The notes: generated by a model from the sequence alone, not told the origin. DNA of 64,000 bases from Lentisphaeria bacterium (GCA_003526375.1 DPDG01000107.1:62001-126000), one strand, 5' to 3'. Numbered from the stretch's first letter, positions 32,402 through 40,964 are shown. Numbers and translations: made by a program.

Positions 32402-33157
32402 ATGAAATTCAAAAAAGAACAGGGTTTCACCCTTATCGAGCTCCTCGTCGTGATTGCGATCATCGCGATTCTGGCAGGGATGCTGCTCCCCGCTTTGAAC
32501 TCGGCACGCGAGAAAGCACGCCGTATTTCCTGCACCAGCAACCTGAAACAGATCGGTCTTGCCGCAAAGATGTATTCCGGCGACTATGGCGAACAGTTCC
32601 CGACCATGGATCTCGGTGATTCAAAAAAACATGATTATCAGCACAATGGCTGGTCTCTTTCCCAGCTTGTCGCAACGAATTACCTGACAGATTTCAAAGT
32701 CTATGTCTGCACATCTTCGACAGTTTCCACTGCGTCAAATTCTAAAGATGGAACGGTTCAGGCAGAACTCGAAGCATGGGGAGCAAAAGACAGTGGTGAT
32801 GATGCCAACAAACGCTTTATGGCTAATGGAACAACTGCCAACTTTGCTTATGCTTATATTGGCTGCATGAATGAAAATGACAATCCGGACAGCGGTTTGG
32901 CATTCGATGTCGGCGCTCTTGGCGACAGTGGAAAGAAATCCAACCATGAAAAATATGGAAACATTCTGTTCGTTGACGGTTCCGCCCGTGGCGCCGTCGG
33001 TGCTACATGGATGACAGAGATCAAGTATTATGGTTCCGCCACTGATCCTGCGGAAAAGGGAGGTACTACCGAGGCTCCCGGTCTCTTTGAGAATGAGGAT
33101 GGTAAACTGCCTTCAAATCATGACGATGGACTTCTGGGTGCAGGTACAGGTTCCTGA
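32402..33157 (+). CDS. Type IV pseudopilin-like protein, tandem copy 2
   Basis: 251 aa from the ATG at 32402, five bases after GGAGG. MKFKKEQG|FTLIELLVVIAI is the prepilin site. LLPALNSAREKARRISCTSN and NHEKYGNILFVDGSARGAVG match copy 1, and the central region (residues about 70-150) differs, suggesting surface-exposed diversification. Upstream and downstream elements are those of unit 2. Confidence 0.85.
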   Translation: MKFKKEQGFTLIELLVVIAIIAILAGMLLPALNSAREKARRISCTSNLKQIGLAAKMYSGDYGEQFPTMDLGDSKKHDYQHNGWSLSQLVATNYLTDFKVYVCTSSTVSTASNSKDGTVQAELEAWGAKDSGDDANKRFMANGTTANFAYAYIGCMNENDNPDSGLAFDVGALGDSGKKSNHEKYGNILFVDGSARGAVGATWMTEIKYYGSATDPAEKGGTTEAPGLFENEDGKLPSNHDDGLLGAGTGS

Positions 33158-33204
33158 TTATTGTAACTGGACTTGAGAGAAATCATTTTCTCAAATCCAA
33201 TCTT

Positions 33205-33311
33205 CGCTCCCGGAATAACGGACAGGGTCAATTTGGTTGCGAACCATATTTCCTCCAAATTTGCGTCCTTGCTTAGATTCTGTCCGTTATTCCGGGAGCG
33301 AGCTTTTTTTT
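33205..33311 (+). terminator. Long structured terminator with conserved 54-nt loop, unit 2
   Basis: 21-bp perfect stem (33205-33225 with 33280-33300), 54-nt loop, then eight Ts (33304-33311). Compared with unit 1, a T-A pair is C-G and a C-G pair is G-C. Confidence 0.85.
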
Positions 33312-33402
33312 AGATAGCGAGATTGCGAAGTTGCGAGATAGCGAGATAGCAAGATAGCAAGATAGCAAGATAGCGAGATAGCAAGATAGCGAAGTTGCGA
33401 AG
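33312..33402 (+). repeat. 8-bp tandem repeat, unit 2 (degenerate)
   Basis: About eleven units of GCGAGATA with variants GCAAGATA, GCGAAGTT and GCGAGATT. The array is longer and more mixed than the one in unit 1. Bases 33431-33696 hold no gene I can support. Confidence 0.85.
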
Positions 33403-33696
33403 TATGGAAAAGGAACGGATTCCTTTTGAGCTTTCTCAGAGGAAGTAGATTATTCCAGTTCGCAACATTCGTCTTTCAAGCTTTTTACTTCTCTTTATGG
33501 GCACTCTATCCGCAGTCCGTCTTTCCAGTTTTCCAGTCCTTCTTGTCCTTATGGCGCCCGGAATCTGAACCCCCTACGCGGCAAAAAAAACAGGACGCGA
33601 ACCGTTGAATGCAAAGAAAAGAGCGACCGAAATATAAACGAAGCAGTTCTTTCCTGCCATGAAGCAATCTCCAGCAAAGATGCCGTGAACAGAAAA

Positions 33697-33772
33697 TGGC
33701 ATCCCCTACGGGATTCGAACCCGTGTTACCAGGATGAGAACCTGGTGTCCTAGGCCTCTAGACGAAAGGGAC
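33697..33772 (-). tRNA. tRNA-Glu (CTC)
   Basis: 76 nt on the minus strand. Anticodon stem CCAGG/CCTGG with loop TTCTCAT gives anticodon CTC, reading GAG. The T-arm has GGGTTCGAATCCC, the acceptor stem pairs GTCCCTT with AGGGGAT, the discriminator is G and CCA is encoded. Confidence 0.95.
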
Positions 33773-33783
33773 AAGGTCTGAAA

Positions 33784-33859
33784 TGGCATTCCCAACGGGA
33801 TTCGAACCCGTGTTACCAGGATGAAAACCTGGTGTCCTAGGCCTCTAGACGATGGGAAC
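33784..33859 (-). tRNA. tRNA-Glu (TTC)
   Basis: 76 nt, anticodon loop TTTTCAT, anticodon TTC reading GAA/GAG. Acceptor GTTCCCA/TGGGAAT, G discriminator, encoded CCA. It differs little from the third copy. Confidence 0.95.
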
Positions 33860-33877
33860 ACACTGATTCTATCAAAA

Positions 33878-33953
33878 TGGCATTCCCAACGGGATTCGAA
33901 CCCGTGTTACCAGGATGAAAACCTGGTGTCCTAGGCCTCTAGACGATAGGAAC
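33878..33953 (-). tRNA. tRNA-Glu (TTC), second copy
   Basis: 76 nt, anticodon TTC, nearly identical to the copy at 33784 apart from one acceptor-stem base (GTTCCTA). On the minus strand it would be transcribed first of the three. Confidence 0.95.
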
Positions 33954-34017
33954 ACAAAATCAACAGAGCTGATAATCTACTCGAAAAATCTGATTTGTCA
34001 AGTAAAAAACCGGCATT

Positions 34018-34563
34018 TTAACGGATAATTTTCGAAATTGTTTTGAAATCGGGATGAGAAGCGTCCCGGAGCAACATGAAAAGCAGCATTTCCGATGTCA
34101 CGATATGGATTCCGCTGCTCCGCATGAACGCGAGCGCGGCGGTTTGATCCGATTCCCTGCGGGAAGCCACGCAGTCTTCCGGCACGTAGACCTCGTAACC
34201 GCGGGATACGGCGTCGATGGCGGTCTGGAGCACGCAGACATGAGATTCCACCCCGACGAGCACCAGGGACCCTTTGGACATCTTCGCCAGCTCTTTACGG
34301 TAATCCTCCGTTCCGAAGCAGGAGAAGGAAGTCTTGGAAAGAAACGCCGTGTCCGGCGGCAGGATTTCCTTGAGTTCAGGCAGAGTCGCGCCGAGTCCCT
34401 GCGGATACTGTTCCGTTGCAACGACGGGAATTCCGAGTGTCTTTGCCCCCTCCAGCAGAATTTTGATCCTGGGCAGGATCTCTTTGCTCCGTTCGATCGC
34501 CCCGCAGAGACGTTCCTGCAGGTCGATCAGCGAAATAATCGTGGATTTGCTTTCCGGTATCAT
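34018..34563 (-). CDS. Isochorismatase-like cysteine hydrolase
   Basis: 181 aa of the isochorismatase/nicotinamidase superfamily. The triad is visible: Asp14 (SLIDLQERL), Lys77 (FLSKTSFSCF) and Cys110 (GVESHVCVLQTAIDA), with the family's cis-peptide VESHVC. The family hydrolyses amides or vinyl ethers; the substrate is not predictable. No isochorismate pathway genes are nearby. A GAAGGA site precedes the start; asd lies upstream on the same strand beyond a terminator. Confidence 0.82.
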   Translation of the reverse strand: MIPESKSTIISLIDLQERLCGAIERSKEILPRIKILLEGAKTLGIPVVATEQYPQGLGATLPELKEILPPDTAFLSKTSFSCFGTEDYRKELAKMSKGSLVLVGVESHVCVLQTAIDAVSRGYEVYVPEDCVASRRESDQTAALAFMRSSGIHIVTSEMLLFMLLRDASHPDFKTISKIIR

Positions 34564-34591
34564 GTCATTATCCTTCTGTGATGAAAAGAGA

Positions 34592-34658
34592 CAAAAAAGA
34601 CGTAAAGGACACGAAACCGGACATTCCTGCCCGAATCATCTCTGAAGTCCTTTACGTC
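34592..34658 (-). terminator. Terminator after asd
   Basis: A 12-bp perfect inverted repeat (34599-34610 with 34647-34658, GACGTAAAGGAC) followed, reading the minus strand, by a T-run (34592-34598). Confidence 0.7.
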
Positions 34659-34698
34659 CTTCCTGGTATGCCGCTGCCGCGGCACGATGCAAATGCTG

Positions 34699-35712
34699 TT
34701 ACTTGCTGTTCAGGACCTCTGCGATCTGAACCGCATTCAGGGCGGCGCCTTTCAGAAGCTGGTCGCCGCTGACGAACATCTCAAGACCCTTTTTGTCGTT
34801 GCGGGAAATATCCTGGCGGATGCGTCCGACGAGCACATCGTATTTGCCCGTCGCGTCAACCGGCATCGGATAGATTTTTTCGGCAGGATTGTCGCGCAGT
34901 TCCACGCCCGGTGCCGCCGCGATGATCGCACGTGCCTCTTCCGGGGTGATGTCTTCCTCGAATTCAAGGTTCAGGGACTCGGAATGAGCGCGGAGAACCG
35001 GAACGCGGACCGAAGTGCAGGTGATCAGCATCTCAGGCGCGTGCATGATCTTCTTGGTTTCATTGACCATCTTGATCTCTTCCTTGGTGTATCCGTTTTC
35101 CTTGAACGAGTCAATATGCGGGAACAGGTTGAATGCGATTCTCTGCGCCATGACCTTGACCTCGACCGGCTTGCCTTCAAGAACGGCTCTGGACTGATCG
35201 ATGAGCTCCTGCATTGCGGGAGCTCCGCCGCCGGATGCCGCCTGATAGGTCGAGGCAATCAGCCGCCTGACCTTTTTCGCCTTGTGCAGGGGGTATACCG
35301 CGACAGCCATGATGGCGGTCGTGCAGTTCGGGTTTGCGATGATTCCCTGGTGCTTGAACGCATCTTCCGGATTGATTTCCGGGATCACCAGCGGAACGGT
35401 GTCAACCATGCGGAACGCGCTGGAGTTGTCAATCATCACGCAGCCGGAATCCACACAGGCTTTCGCAAATGCTTCGGATGTGGAGCCGCCCGCACTGAAG
35501 AGAGCGTAGTCAACGCCTTTGAAGGAGTTTTCCGTCAGTTCTTCCACTGTGATCTCTTCGCCCTTGAATTTGAGTTTTTTACCGGCGGAACGCGATGACG
35601 CAAGAAGTTTTATGGAGGACACCGGAAAATTGCGCTTTTCCAATGTTTCCAACATTTCAATTCCGACGGCGCCGGTGGCACCTACGACTGCTACACTCTT
35701 AGCACTTCCCAT
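34699..35712 (-). CDS. asd: Aspartate-semialdehyde dehydrogenase
   Basis: 337 aa from the ATG at 35712, which places the nucleotide-binding loop at the N-terminus (VAVVGATGAVGIEMLETLEK). The active-site Cys130 lies in IIANPNCTTAIMAVAVYPLH; SGGGAPAMQEL and RVPVLRAHSESL follow. It makes aspartate semialdehyde for lysine/diaminopimelate, threonine and methionine. An in-frame start at 35817 would add 35 non-conserved residues. GGAG lies about 10 bp upstream of 35712. Confidence 0.95.
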   Translation of the reverse strand: MGSAKSVAVVGATGAVGIEMLETLEKRNFPVSSIKLLASSRSAGKKLKFKGEEITVEELTENSFKGVDYALFSAGGSTSEAFAKACVDSGCVMIDNSSAFRMVDTVPLVIPEINPEDAFKHQGIIANPNCTTAIMAVAVYPLHKAKKVRRLIASTYQAASGGGAPAMQELIDQSRAVLEGKPVEVKVMAQRIAFNLFPHIDSFKENGYTKEEIKMVNETKKIMHAPEMLITCTSVRVPVLRAHSESLNLEFEEDITPEEARAIIAAAPGVELRDNPAEKIYPMPVDATGKYDVLVGRIRQDISRNDKKGLEMFVSGDQLLKGAALNAVQIAEVLNSK

Positions 35713-35975
35713 TTTCAGGCAGCTCCGATTTTGTTTGTTTTTCATCCGTGAAAATTCACATAACTTCTTCACCAAAAAGAAGTCCGTGTAATTTAACCCC
35801 GTTTTCCGTTTTTTCAATGAAAAAACTGCAAAAAAGAGAGTTTTCTCTCTGTCTTGAACGCTGCGCGGCTGCCAGGTAAACGAAGGACTTTCCTGAAGCC
35901 GATCTGCAGTGGAATATGTTTCATTGGAGCATCACTGTTTTTCTGAAGAAAAAGCCTTTTTTTCATTTTTCCCTA

Positions 35976-36003
35976 TTGACAATCCCGATTTTCCGTTTAT
36001 AAT
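35976..36003 (+). promoter_or_regulatory. Promoter of the third LacI gene
   Basis: TTGACA (35976-35981), 16-bp spacer, TATAAT (35998-36003). The remaining bases between asd and this promoter show only a small AGAGAG/CTCTCT hairpin. Confidence 0.8.
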
Positions 36004-36017
36004 ATTGGAATATTCAA

Positions 36018-36031
36018 TGCAAACGTTTTAA
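36018..36031. promoter_or_regulatory. Putative LacI operator downstream of the -10
   Basis: ATGCAAACGTTTTAA with an AAACGTTT centre (36021-36028), placed 15-25 bp after TATAAT where a bound repressor would block initiation or elongation. Confidence 0.65.
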
Positions 36032-36051
36032 CCTGAGCATGGGACGGCAGT

Positions 36052-37077
36052 ATGGCAGTTACAATCATGGACATTGCAAAAGCTTCCGGGAAAAGCTATC
36101 CGACGGTAAGCCGCGCAATGAACGACCATCCGAAAATCAGCGAAAAGACCAAACGGGAGATCCGCGCGGTTGCCGCAAAGCTCGGATACCGTCCCTCTTT
36201 TGCCGGAACGGCTCTGAAAAAGGGGCGCACTTCCACATTTTCCATCATCGTTCCCGATCTTGCCGACCCTTATTATGCAAAGTTCATCAGCTTCTTCAAG
36301 CATGCCGCGCAGGAAAAAGAGTTCGATGTTGTTGTTTATGATTATGAACGCCGCCCCGATCTGGAACGGAAATATCTTGAACGCATGATGAGCGGCTGCT
36401 GCGATGGCGCGGCGGCATTCATCACCAGTTTTCTTCATACGCACGATCTTGTGGAAGAGCTCTGGAATGCCCGGATTCCGCTGGCGGCAATCGGTACGCC
36501 CCATGAATTCGCGGAAAACGCGAAATATGACTGGGGCTCGATTGATACCGATTCCTCCGTCCTGAAAATCCTGCGGCATCTGAAGCGGCAGGGCAGGCGC
36601 CGTCTTGTCTGTCTTCAGGAACCGCAGCCGGAGGAGATCCGCTGTCTCCTGTCGAAATATCTGGAGGGGCTTTTGAACAGAGCCGGTTTGCCTTTTTCTT
36701 CCGATTCCTGTTTCATATTGCATTCCAGGGGTCAGAATCAGGCTGAGGAAGGATTCAATGCCGGGCTGAGCCTGCTGAAAAACAATCCGGAAGTGGATAT
36801 GATCTGGGCGCGCAACGGATTTCAGGCATACGGGCTGCTGCTTGCGGCGCATCGCTGCGGACGGAAAGTGCCGGAAGATCTCGCGGTCATCATAAATGAC
36901 AATACCTGGATCAGCCGTTATTCGATTACGCCGCTTTACTGTCTCGACCAGCATCTTGATGAATTGGCGGGGCGGACGTTTGAGGTTCTTTACGGCAGGG
37001 CCACATCCCGCGAATGGGAGGAGCCGCGGCGTTTTCTGATTGCAGCGGATGCTGTGATTTTCAATGAGCATCCTTAG
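36052..37077 (+). CDS. LacI-family transcriptional regulator (3 of 3)
   Basis: 341 aa. HTH (VTIMDIAKASGKSYPTVSRA) and hinge (LGYRPSFAGTALKKGRTSTF), then a ligand-binding domain (SIIVPDLADPYYAKFISFFK, IDTDSSVLKILRHLKRQGRR, LAVIINDNTWISRYSITPL). It precedes the GH106-like gene by 108 bp on the same strand and probably controls it as well as itself. Confidence 0.88.
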   Translation: MAVTIMDIAKASGKSYPTVSRAMNDHPKISEKTKREIRAVAAKLGYRPSFAGTALKKGRTSTFSIIVPDLADPYYAKFISFFKHAAQEKEFDVVVYDYERRPDLERKYLERMMSGCCDGAAAFITSFLHTHDLVEELWNARIPLAAIGTPHEFAENAKYDWGSIDTDSSVLKILRHLKRQGRRRLVCLQEPQPEEIRCLLSKYLEGLLNRAGLPFSSDSCFILHSRGQNQAEEGFNAGLSLLKNNPEVDMIWARNGFQAYGLLLAAHRCGRKVPEDLAVIINDNTWISRYSITPLYCLDQHLDELAGRTFEVLYGRATSREWEEPRRFLIAADAVIFNEHP

Positions 37078-37185
37078 AATTCCAACCGTCGCCGCGGCGG
37101 TGGCGCATTACATGATTCCGGATTCAATCAGACGGTTCACATAACAGCAAACACAAGAAAATATAATTTCAAGGCGGTAAAAAAT

Positions 37186-39591
37186 ATGAGTAATCCCGAA
37201 GAATTCAAACCTGTACCGTTCTATTTCATCAACACGACACGGAAAGAGGAACTTTCCCCTGCCGAGGCGGGAAAGGCGATGAAGCGTCTGAAAGACGCCG
37301 GATACGGGGGATGCATCTTCTTCAATAAACCGCCTACGGGGTTTTCGCGGGAGGAATATCTTTCCGACTACTGGTTTGAAGTGACGGAGAATTTCATCAT
37401 TGCGGCGGGAGAACAGCAGTTGGAATTCTGGATCAATGACGGTTACGACTTTCCGCCCGGAGATGTTGCGGGACGGATCGAAGCGGTTGCTCCGGCTCTG
37501 AAACAGCGGCGGCTGAAACGTTTTCCGGACGGACATATCGAAGCCGTCGAAGTGGACTGGGGATTTCCTGCCTTCGAGGAGCCGGAGAGTTCCCGTCTTT
37601 TCATTGAGCTTCTTTATGAGGAATACCGCAAACGGCTCGGAAAGTATTTCGGGAATGGAATCACCGGATTTTTCTCCGATGCGGATAACCGCCGGGTCAA
37701 TCATTTTACTCTGCCGCTGCTCAATGGCGAAACCTATTACCCGTGGTCGCGCGATTTCGGCGGTGAGTTCAGAAAACGTTTCGGATATGAGATCGGGCCG
37801 CGCCTCTCCGAGCTGTTCGACGGGACTTCGCATTCTTTGAACCACGATTACTGGACGCTTGCCGGTGAACTCTATCAGCGCTGGTTCCGCAACAATTATG
37901 AATGGTGCCGGAAACACGGGCTCAAATACGCGTTTCATACCTCGGATACCGGGCCCTTTTCCCTGAAAGAGTGTCCGCGCAGCTCCCTGTTCTGGGAGGG
38001 AGAGCCGTTGAAACTGCTGGAGCATTCGGACTGTCCCGGCACGGATCACGAGCTGGCGGCTCTGGACGGGGGAACTCATTACGATAAACGTTTCTTTTTC
38101 CCGGAGGCGTCACTGGGGGGAGGAACGGAAAAATTGTACAACTGTAATTTTTCTGAAACGAAATTCGATCTGCGGGCGAAATATGCTTCATCCGCCGCAT
38201 TCCTGCATAAGAAAGAACGTGTGCTTTGCGAGGCGTTCGCAGCGACCGGATGGGGGGCTGATCCTGCTTTACTGAGGCGGATTGCCGCATGGCAGATCAT
38301 GCAGGGGGTGAATTTCTTTGTCCCTCATGCCGTGCATCACCGCTTTTTCGGAGAGACCAAATATTTTGCACCGCCTGAATTCCTGCACGGTTCCCTGCGT
38401 CACGGGGTGCGCGAATTCAACGAGTTCCTGAGTCGTTTTTCATGGATTGCGGCACAGGGAGAGTATGTCGCCCCCATCGGCGTGGCGGATCCTTCGCCGG
38501 AGATTCTCGCGGGACGTGCGGAGGGAAAACCGCTTTTCGACCTCTGCGACCGTCTGAACCGGCAGAGTCTCGGTTATGTGATCACGGACCGGGAACACGC
38601 CTCGCAGTTCCCGGTCCTGCTGGACCCGCTGTCCGGGAAAATGCCGGAGCTGCCGGAGGCGGATGCCTCGTTCGACGGCGGGGAACTGGCATGGATGAGG
38701 CGGCGTCTGCCGGACGGGACGGAATATATTCTGGCTGCGAACATCTGGTCGGATCACGCGCTTTCCGGACATTTGACTTTCGGTGAACGGAAGGTCGAAG
38801 TTGAACTTGCATCCGGTGAAATTGCCGTTATCGGCGGGCCTTACGAGAACTTCCGTTCTCCGTCCCGATACGGGAAAAGGCAGACGCTGAAAATGGCAAG
38901 TGCCCCGGTGCGCGATGGAGAAAACCTGATTCCGATGCATACGCTCAGGAGCTGGGTGAATCAGGACGTTCTGCCGGGAATGCGCATTCTTGTGCCGGAA
39001 TGCCTGACTGGGAAAGTTCAGTGTGACGGCAGGTTTCTTGCCGACGGAGAGAAATGCTGTGTTTTTGATGACGATTATCAAAGTTTCCCTGCTCCGGAAG
39101 AAGCCGGGCGGCATACTTTGATTTTTGATTCGGAACCGCTTTTCAGGACGCCGGTCCTGCTTGCCGGAGATTTTCTGGTGTGTCTCGGCGGAACCGGGGG
39201 GCGCCGGAAGAAACTCCATGAGTATTACCAGCTTGCCATTGCGGCTCCGGAAGCATTGACCGCCGTATTGCATTCCCCGCAGCCCATGCGGATCGGTGAA
39301 TGGACGGAGCAGGGACTGCCGTTCTATTCCGGTTCTGTCTCCTATGAATTCGCGGTGGAGGGAGAGTTCCATGCCGCCGAACTTGAGTTGAAAGTGTCAG
39401 GCATCTGCGAAATTCTGCTGGACGGGAAATCTTCGGGGCGCCTGATATGGCCGCCTTACCGTATGCCGCTGGGAGATTTGAGCGGCAGGCATCGCATTTC
39501 CGTCAGGGTATGGAACAGTTCCGCAAACCGTCTTGACGGTTATTGCGCCCCCGGCGGGTTGTCGGAGCTTCCTGTTTTGAATTACGTATAA
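37186..39591 (+). CDS. Large GH106-like (alpha-L-rhamnosidase-type) protein
   Basis: 801 aa, no signal peptide. MKRLKDAGYGGCIFFN, YYPWSRDFGGEFRKRFGYEI, LYQRWFRNNYEWCRKHGLKY and WQIMQGVNFFVPHAVHHR resemble the barrel of GH106 rhamnosidases, and the C-terminal 120 residues look like a jelly-roll sugar-binding domain. The match is from remembered motifs and could instead be an unnamed relative. Cytoplasmic location is unusual for this clan and suggests action on imported oligosaccharides. It follows a LacI gene. Confidence 0.55.
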   Translation: MSNPEEFKPVPFYFINTTRKEELSPAEAGKAMKRLKDAGYGGCIFFNKPPTGFSREEYLSDYWFEVTENFIIAAGEQQLEFWINDGYDFPPGDVAGRIEAVAPALKQRRLKRFPDGHIEAVEVDWGFPAFEEPESSRLFIELLYEEYRKRLGKYFGNGITGFFSDADNRRVNHFTLPLLNGETYYPWSRDFGGEFRKRFGYEIGPRLSELFDGTSHSLNHDYWTLAGELYQRWFRNNYEWCRKHGLKYAFHTSDTGPFSLKECPRSSLFWEGEPLKLLEHSDCPGTDHELAALDGGTHYDKRFFFPEASLGGGTEKLYNCNFSETKFDLRAKYASSAAFLHKKERVLCEAFAATGWGADPALLRRIAAWQIMQGVNFFVPHAVHHRFFGETKYFAPPEFLHGSLRHGVREFNEFLSRFSWIAAQGEYVAPIGVADPSPEILAGRAEGKPLFDLCDRLNRQSLGYVITDREHASQFPVLLDPLSGKMPELPEADASFDGGELAWMRRRLPDGTEYILAANIWSDHALSGHLTFGERKVEVELASGEIAVIGGPYENFRSPSRYGKRQTLKMASAPVRDGENLIPMHTLRSWVNQDVLPGMRILVPECLTGKVQCDGRFLADGEKCCVFDDDYQSFPAPEEAGRHTLIFDSEPLFRTPVLLAGDFLVCLGGTGGRRKKLHEYYQLAIAAPEALTAVLHSPQPMRIGEWTEQGLPFYSGSVSYEFAVEGEFHAAELELKVSGICEILLDGKSSGRLIWPPYRMPLGDLSGRHRISVRVWNSSANRLDGYCAPGGLSELPVLNYV

Positions 39592-39616
39592 GCCGGAAAA
39601 TAAAGACGGAAGACAG

Positions 39617-39645
39617 TTGACAAAAAACGGGGTGCATTGTACATT
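39617..39645 (+). promoter_or_regulatory. Promoter between the GH106-like and zinc peptidase genes
   Basis: TTGACA (39617-39622), 17-bp spacer, TACATT (39640-39645). It points at a possible 41-codon ORF (39653) and the peptidase gene at 39816. Confidence 0.6.
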
Positions 39646-39652
39646 ACGCAGG

Positions 39653-39778
39653 ATGAATATCGTGCGGGATATGATCTTTCCGGCAGGCTGGAAGAATCTT
39701 CCGCTTTGTTTCCGGCGGTATGCAAAAAGTGAAGATGTGCTTCCGGAAAAGGAACAAGAGCCGGAGAACGATGTCTGA
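39653..39778 (+). CDS. Possible 41-aa ORF, doubtful
   Basis: MNIVRDMIFPAGWKNLPLCF begins it and an acidic EKEQEPENDV ends it. The ATG lies eight bases after the -10 element, so the mRNA would be nearly leaderless. No family recognised; may be chance. Confidence 0.2.
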   Translation: MNIVRDMIFPAGWKNLPLCFRRYAKSEDVLPEKEQEPENDV

Positions 39779-39815
39779 AAGAAAATGAAAACTGCGGCAT
39801 AAGGAGTTGACGGCT

Positions 39816-40505
39816 ATGTTTTATATTGAACCCATGTATCTTGTTTTTGCAATTCCCGGGCTCATCGTTGCGGGACTTGCCTCCATGTATACTCATACCA
39901 TGTTCATGGAATATTCACGCAAGCGGGCATCTTCCGGCATGACGGGAGCCGAAGCGGCGGCGCGCATGCTTTCACGCGCGGGAATCAATGACGTCAGAAT
40001 CGAGCGTGTCGACGGATTTCTTTCCGATCACTATGATCCGCTGGCGAAGACGCTCCGCCTGTCTCCTAAGGTTTATGACGAGGATTCGCTTTCTGCGATC
40101 GGAGTCGCCTGTCATGAGGCGGGACACGCGCTTCAGCACGCCGCAGGGTATTTCCCGATGCACATCCGCAGCCAGCTTGTCCCGATGGCGAATATCGGTT
40201 CCTACCTTTCTTACGGCGCCATTATTCTCGGTTTCATTCTGCAAGCCGGACATCTTGTGATGCTCGGCGCAATCCTGTTCAGCGCGGTCGTGCTGTTCTC
40301 GATCGTCACGCTTCCCGTCGAATGGGATGCGAGCGCAAGGGCGAAAAAGCTGATGGTTTCCAGCGGAATTGTTTCCGAACAGGAACGCGACGGCGCGGGC
40401 AAGGTCCTGAACGCCGCTTTCATGACTTACGTTGCGGCGGTCATCAGTTCCCTGCTGACGCTGCTTTATTATCTGCTCCGGGCAAGCAGTATGAACCGTG
40501 ATTGA
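39816..40505 (+). CDS. Membrane zinc metallopeptidase (YugP-like)
   Basis: 229 aa. The zinc motif HEAGHALQHA is preceded by VDGFLSDHYDPLAKTLRLSP and VYDEDSLSAIGVACHEAGHA, as in the Zn_peptidase_2 family. N-terminal, two central and C-terminal hydrophobic segments anchor it in the membrane. The ATG at 39816 is nine bases from AAGGAG; a TTG at 39807 touches that site and is rejected. Substrate unknown. The HIT gene follows 27 bp later. Confidence 0.88.
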   Translation: MFYIEPMYLVFAIPGLIVAGLASMYTHTMFMEYSRKRASSGMTGAEAAARMLSRAGINDVRIERVDGFLSDHYDPLAKTLRLSPKVYDEDSLSAIGVACHEAGHALQHAAGYFPMHIRSQLVPMANIGSYLSYGAIILGFILQAGHLVMLGAILFSAVVLFSIVTLPVEWDASARAKKLMVSSGIVSEQERDGAGKVLNAAFMTYVAAVISSLLTLLYYLLRASSMNRD

Positions 40506-40532
40506 AAATAACCGGCAACAAAGGATAGAACG

Positions 40533-40964
40533 ATGAAAGACTGTATTTTCTGTAAAATCATCCGCGGCGAGATTCCTTCCGTCAAAATCTATGAGGACGA
40601 TCTTGTTTATGCCTTCATGGATATCGCGCCGATCAACTTCGGGCATACGCTCGTCATTCCGAAAGAGCATCACACCAGCACCGCCACGATTCCGGAGGCG
40701 ACCTGCGGGCGCATGTTCCATGTCGGAGCCAGAATCGGCGTTGCAGTCAAGCGCGCGCTGGATGCGGATGCATTCAATCTGCATCTTGCGGACGGCACCT
40801 GTGCCGGGCAGGTCGTCATGCATGCTCATCTGCACGTGGTTCCGCGGAGTACGGACGACTCTTTCCATTGGAACTGGCGCCAGCTCAAATACGAGTCCGA
40901 TGCAGTGCGCGGCGAGATCGCGGAGAAGATGCGCAGGGCGCTCAAGCTGAATCCGGACGAATGA
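40533..40964 (+). CDS. HIT-family nucleotide hydrolase
   Basis: 143 aa. CIFCKIIRGEIPSVKIYEDD at the N-terminus and the histidine triad VVMHAHLHVVPRS near the C-terminus define the HINT branch, which hydrolyses nucleoside phosphoramidates. Two cysteines of the N-terminal C-X2-C are present; zinc binding is possible. Probably co-transcribed with the peptidase gene. Confidence 0.9.
   Translation: MKDCIFCKIIRGEIPSVKIYEDDLVYAFMDIAPINFGHTLVIPKEHHTSTATIPEATCGRMFHVGARIGVAVKRALDADAFNLHLADGTCAGQVVMHAHLHVVPRSTDDSFHWNWRQLKYESDAVRGEIAEKMRRALKLNPDE

Larger units (their letters stand above)
31968..33430 (+). repeat. Pseudopilin locus, tandem unit 2
   Basis: Second copy of the unit described at 30448, in the same orientation and with every part kept. 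The spacer between dif-like arms and the middle of the protein have diverged most, while promoter, arms, terminator stem and loop are conserved. Confidence 0.8.

Noticed and set aside
31776..33402. CRISPR array
   Set aside because: The 8-bp units are contiguous with no spacers, and no cas genes are present.
33565..33600. tRNA or tmRNA 3' fragment (minus strand GGTTCAGATTCC and GGGCGCCA)
   Set aside because: The T-stem does not pair properly and no other arm can be found upstream.
34018..34563. True isochorismatase of siderophore synthesis
   Set aside because: Only the hydrolase fold and triad are visible; no siderophore genes are around.
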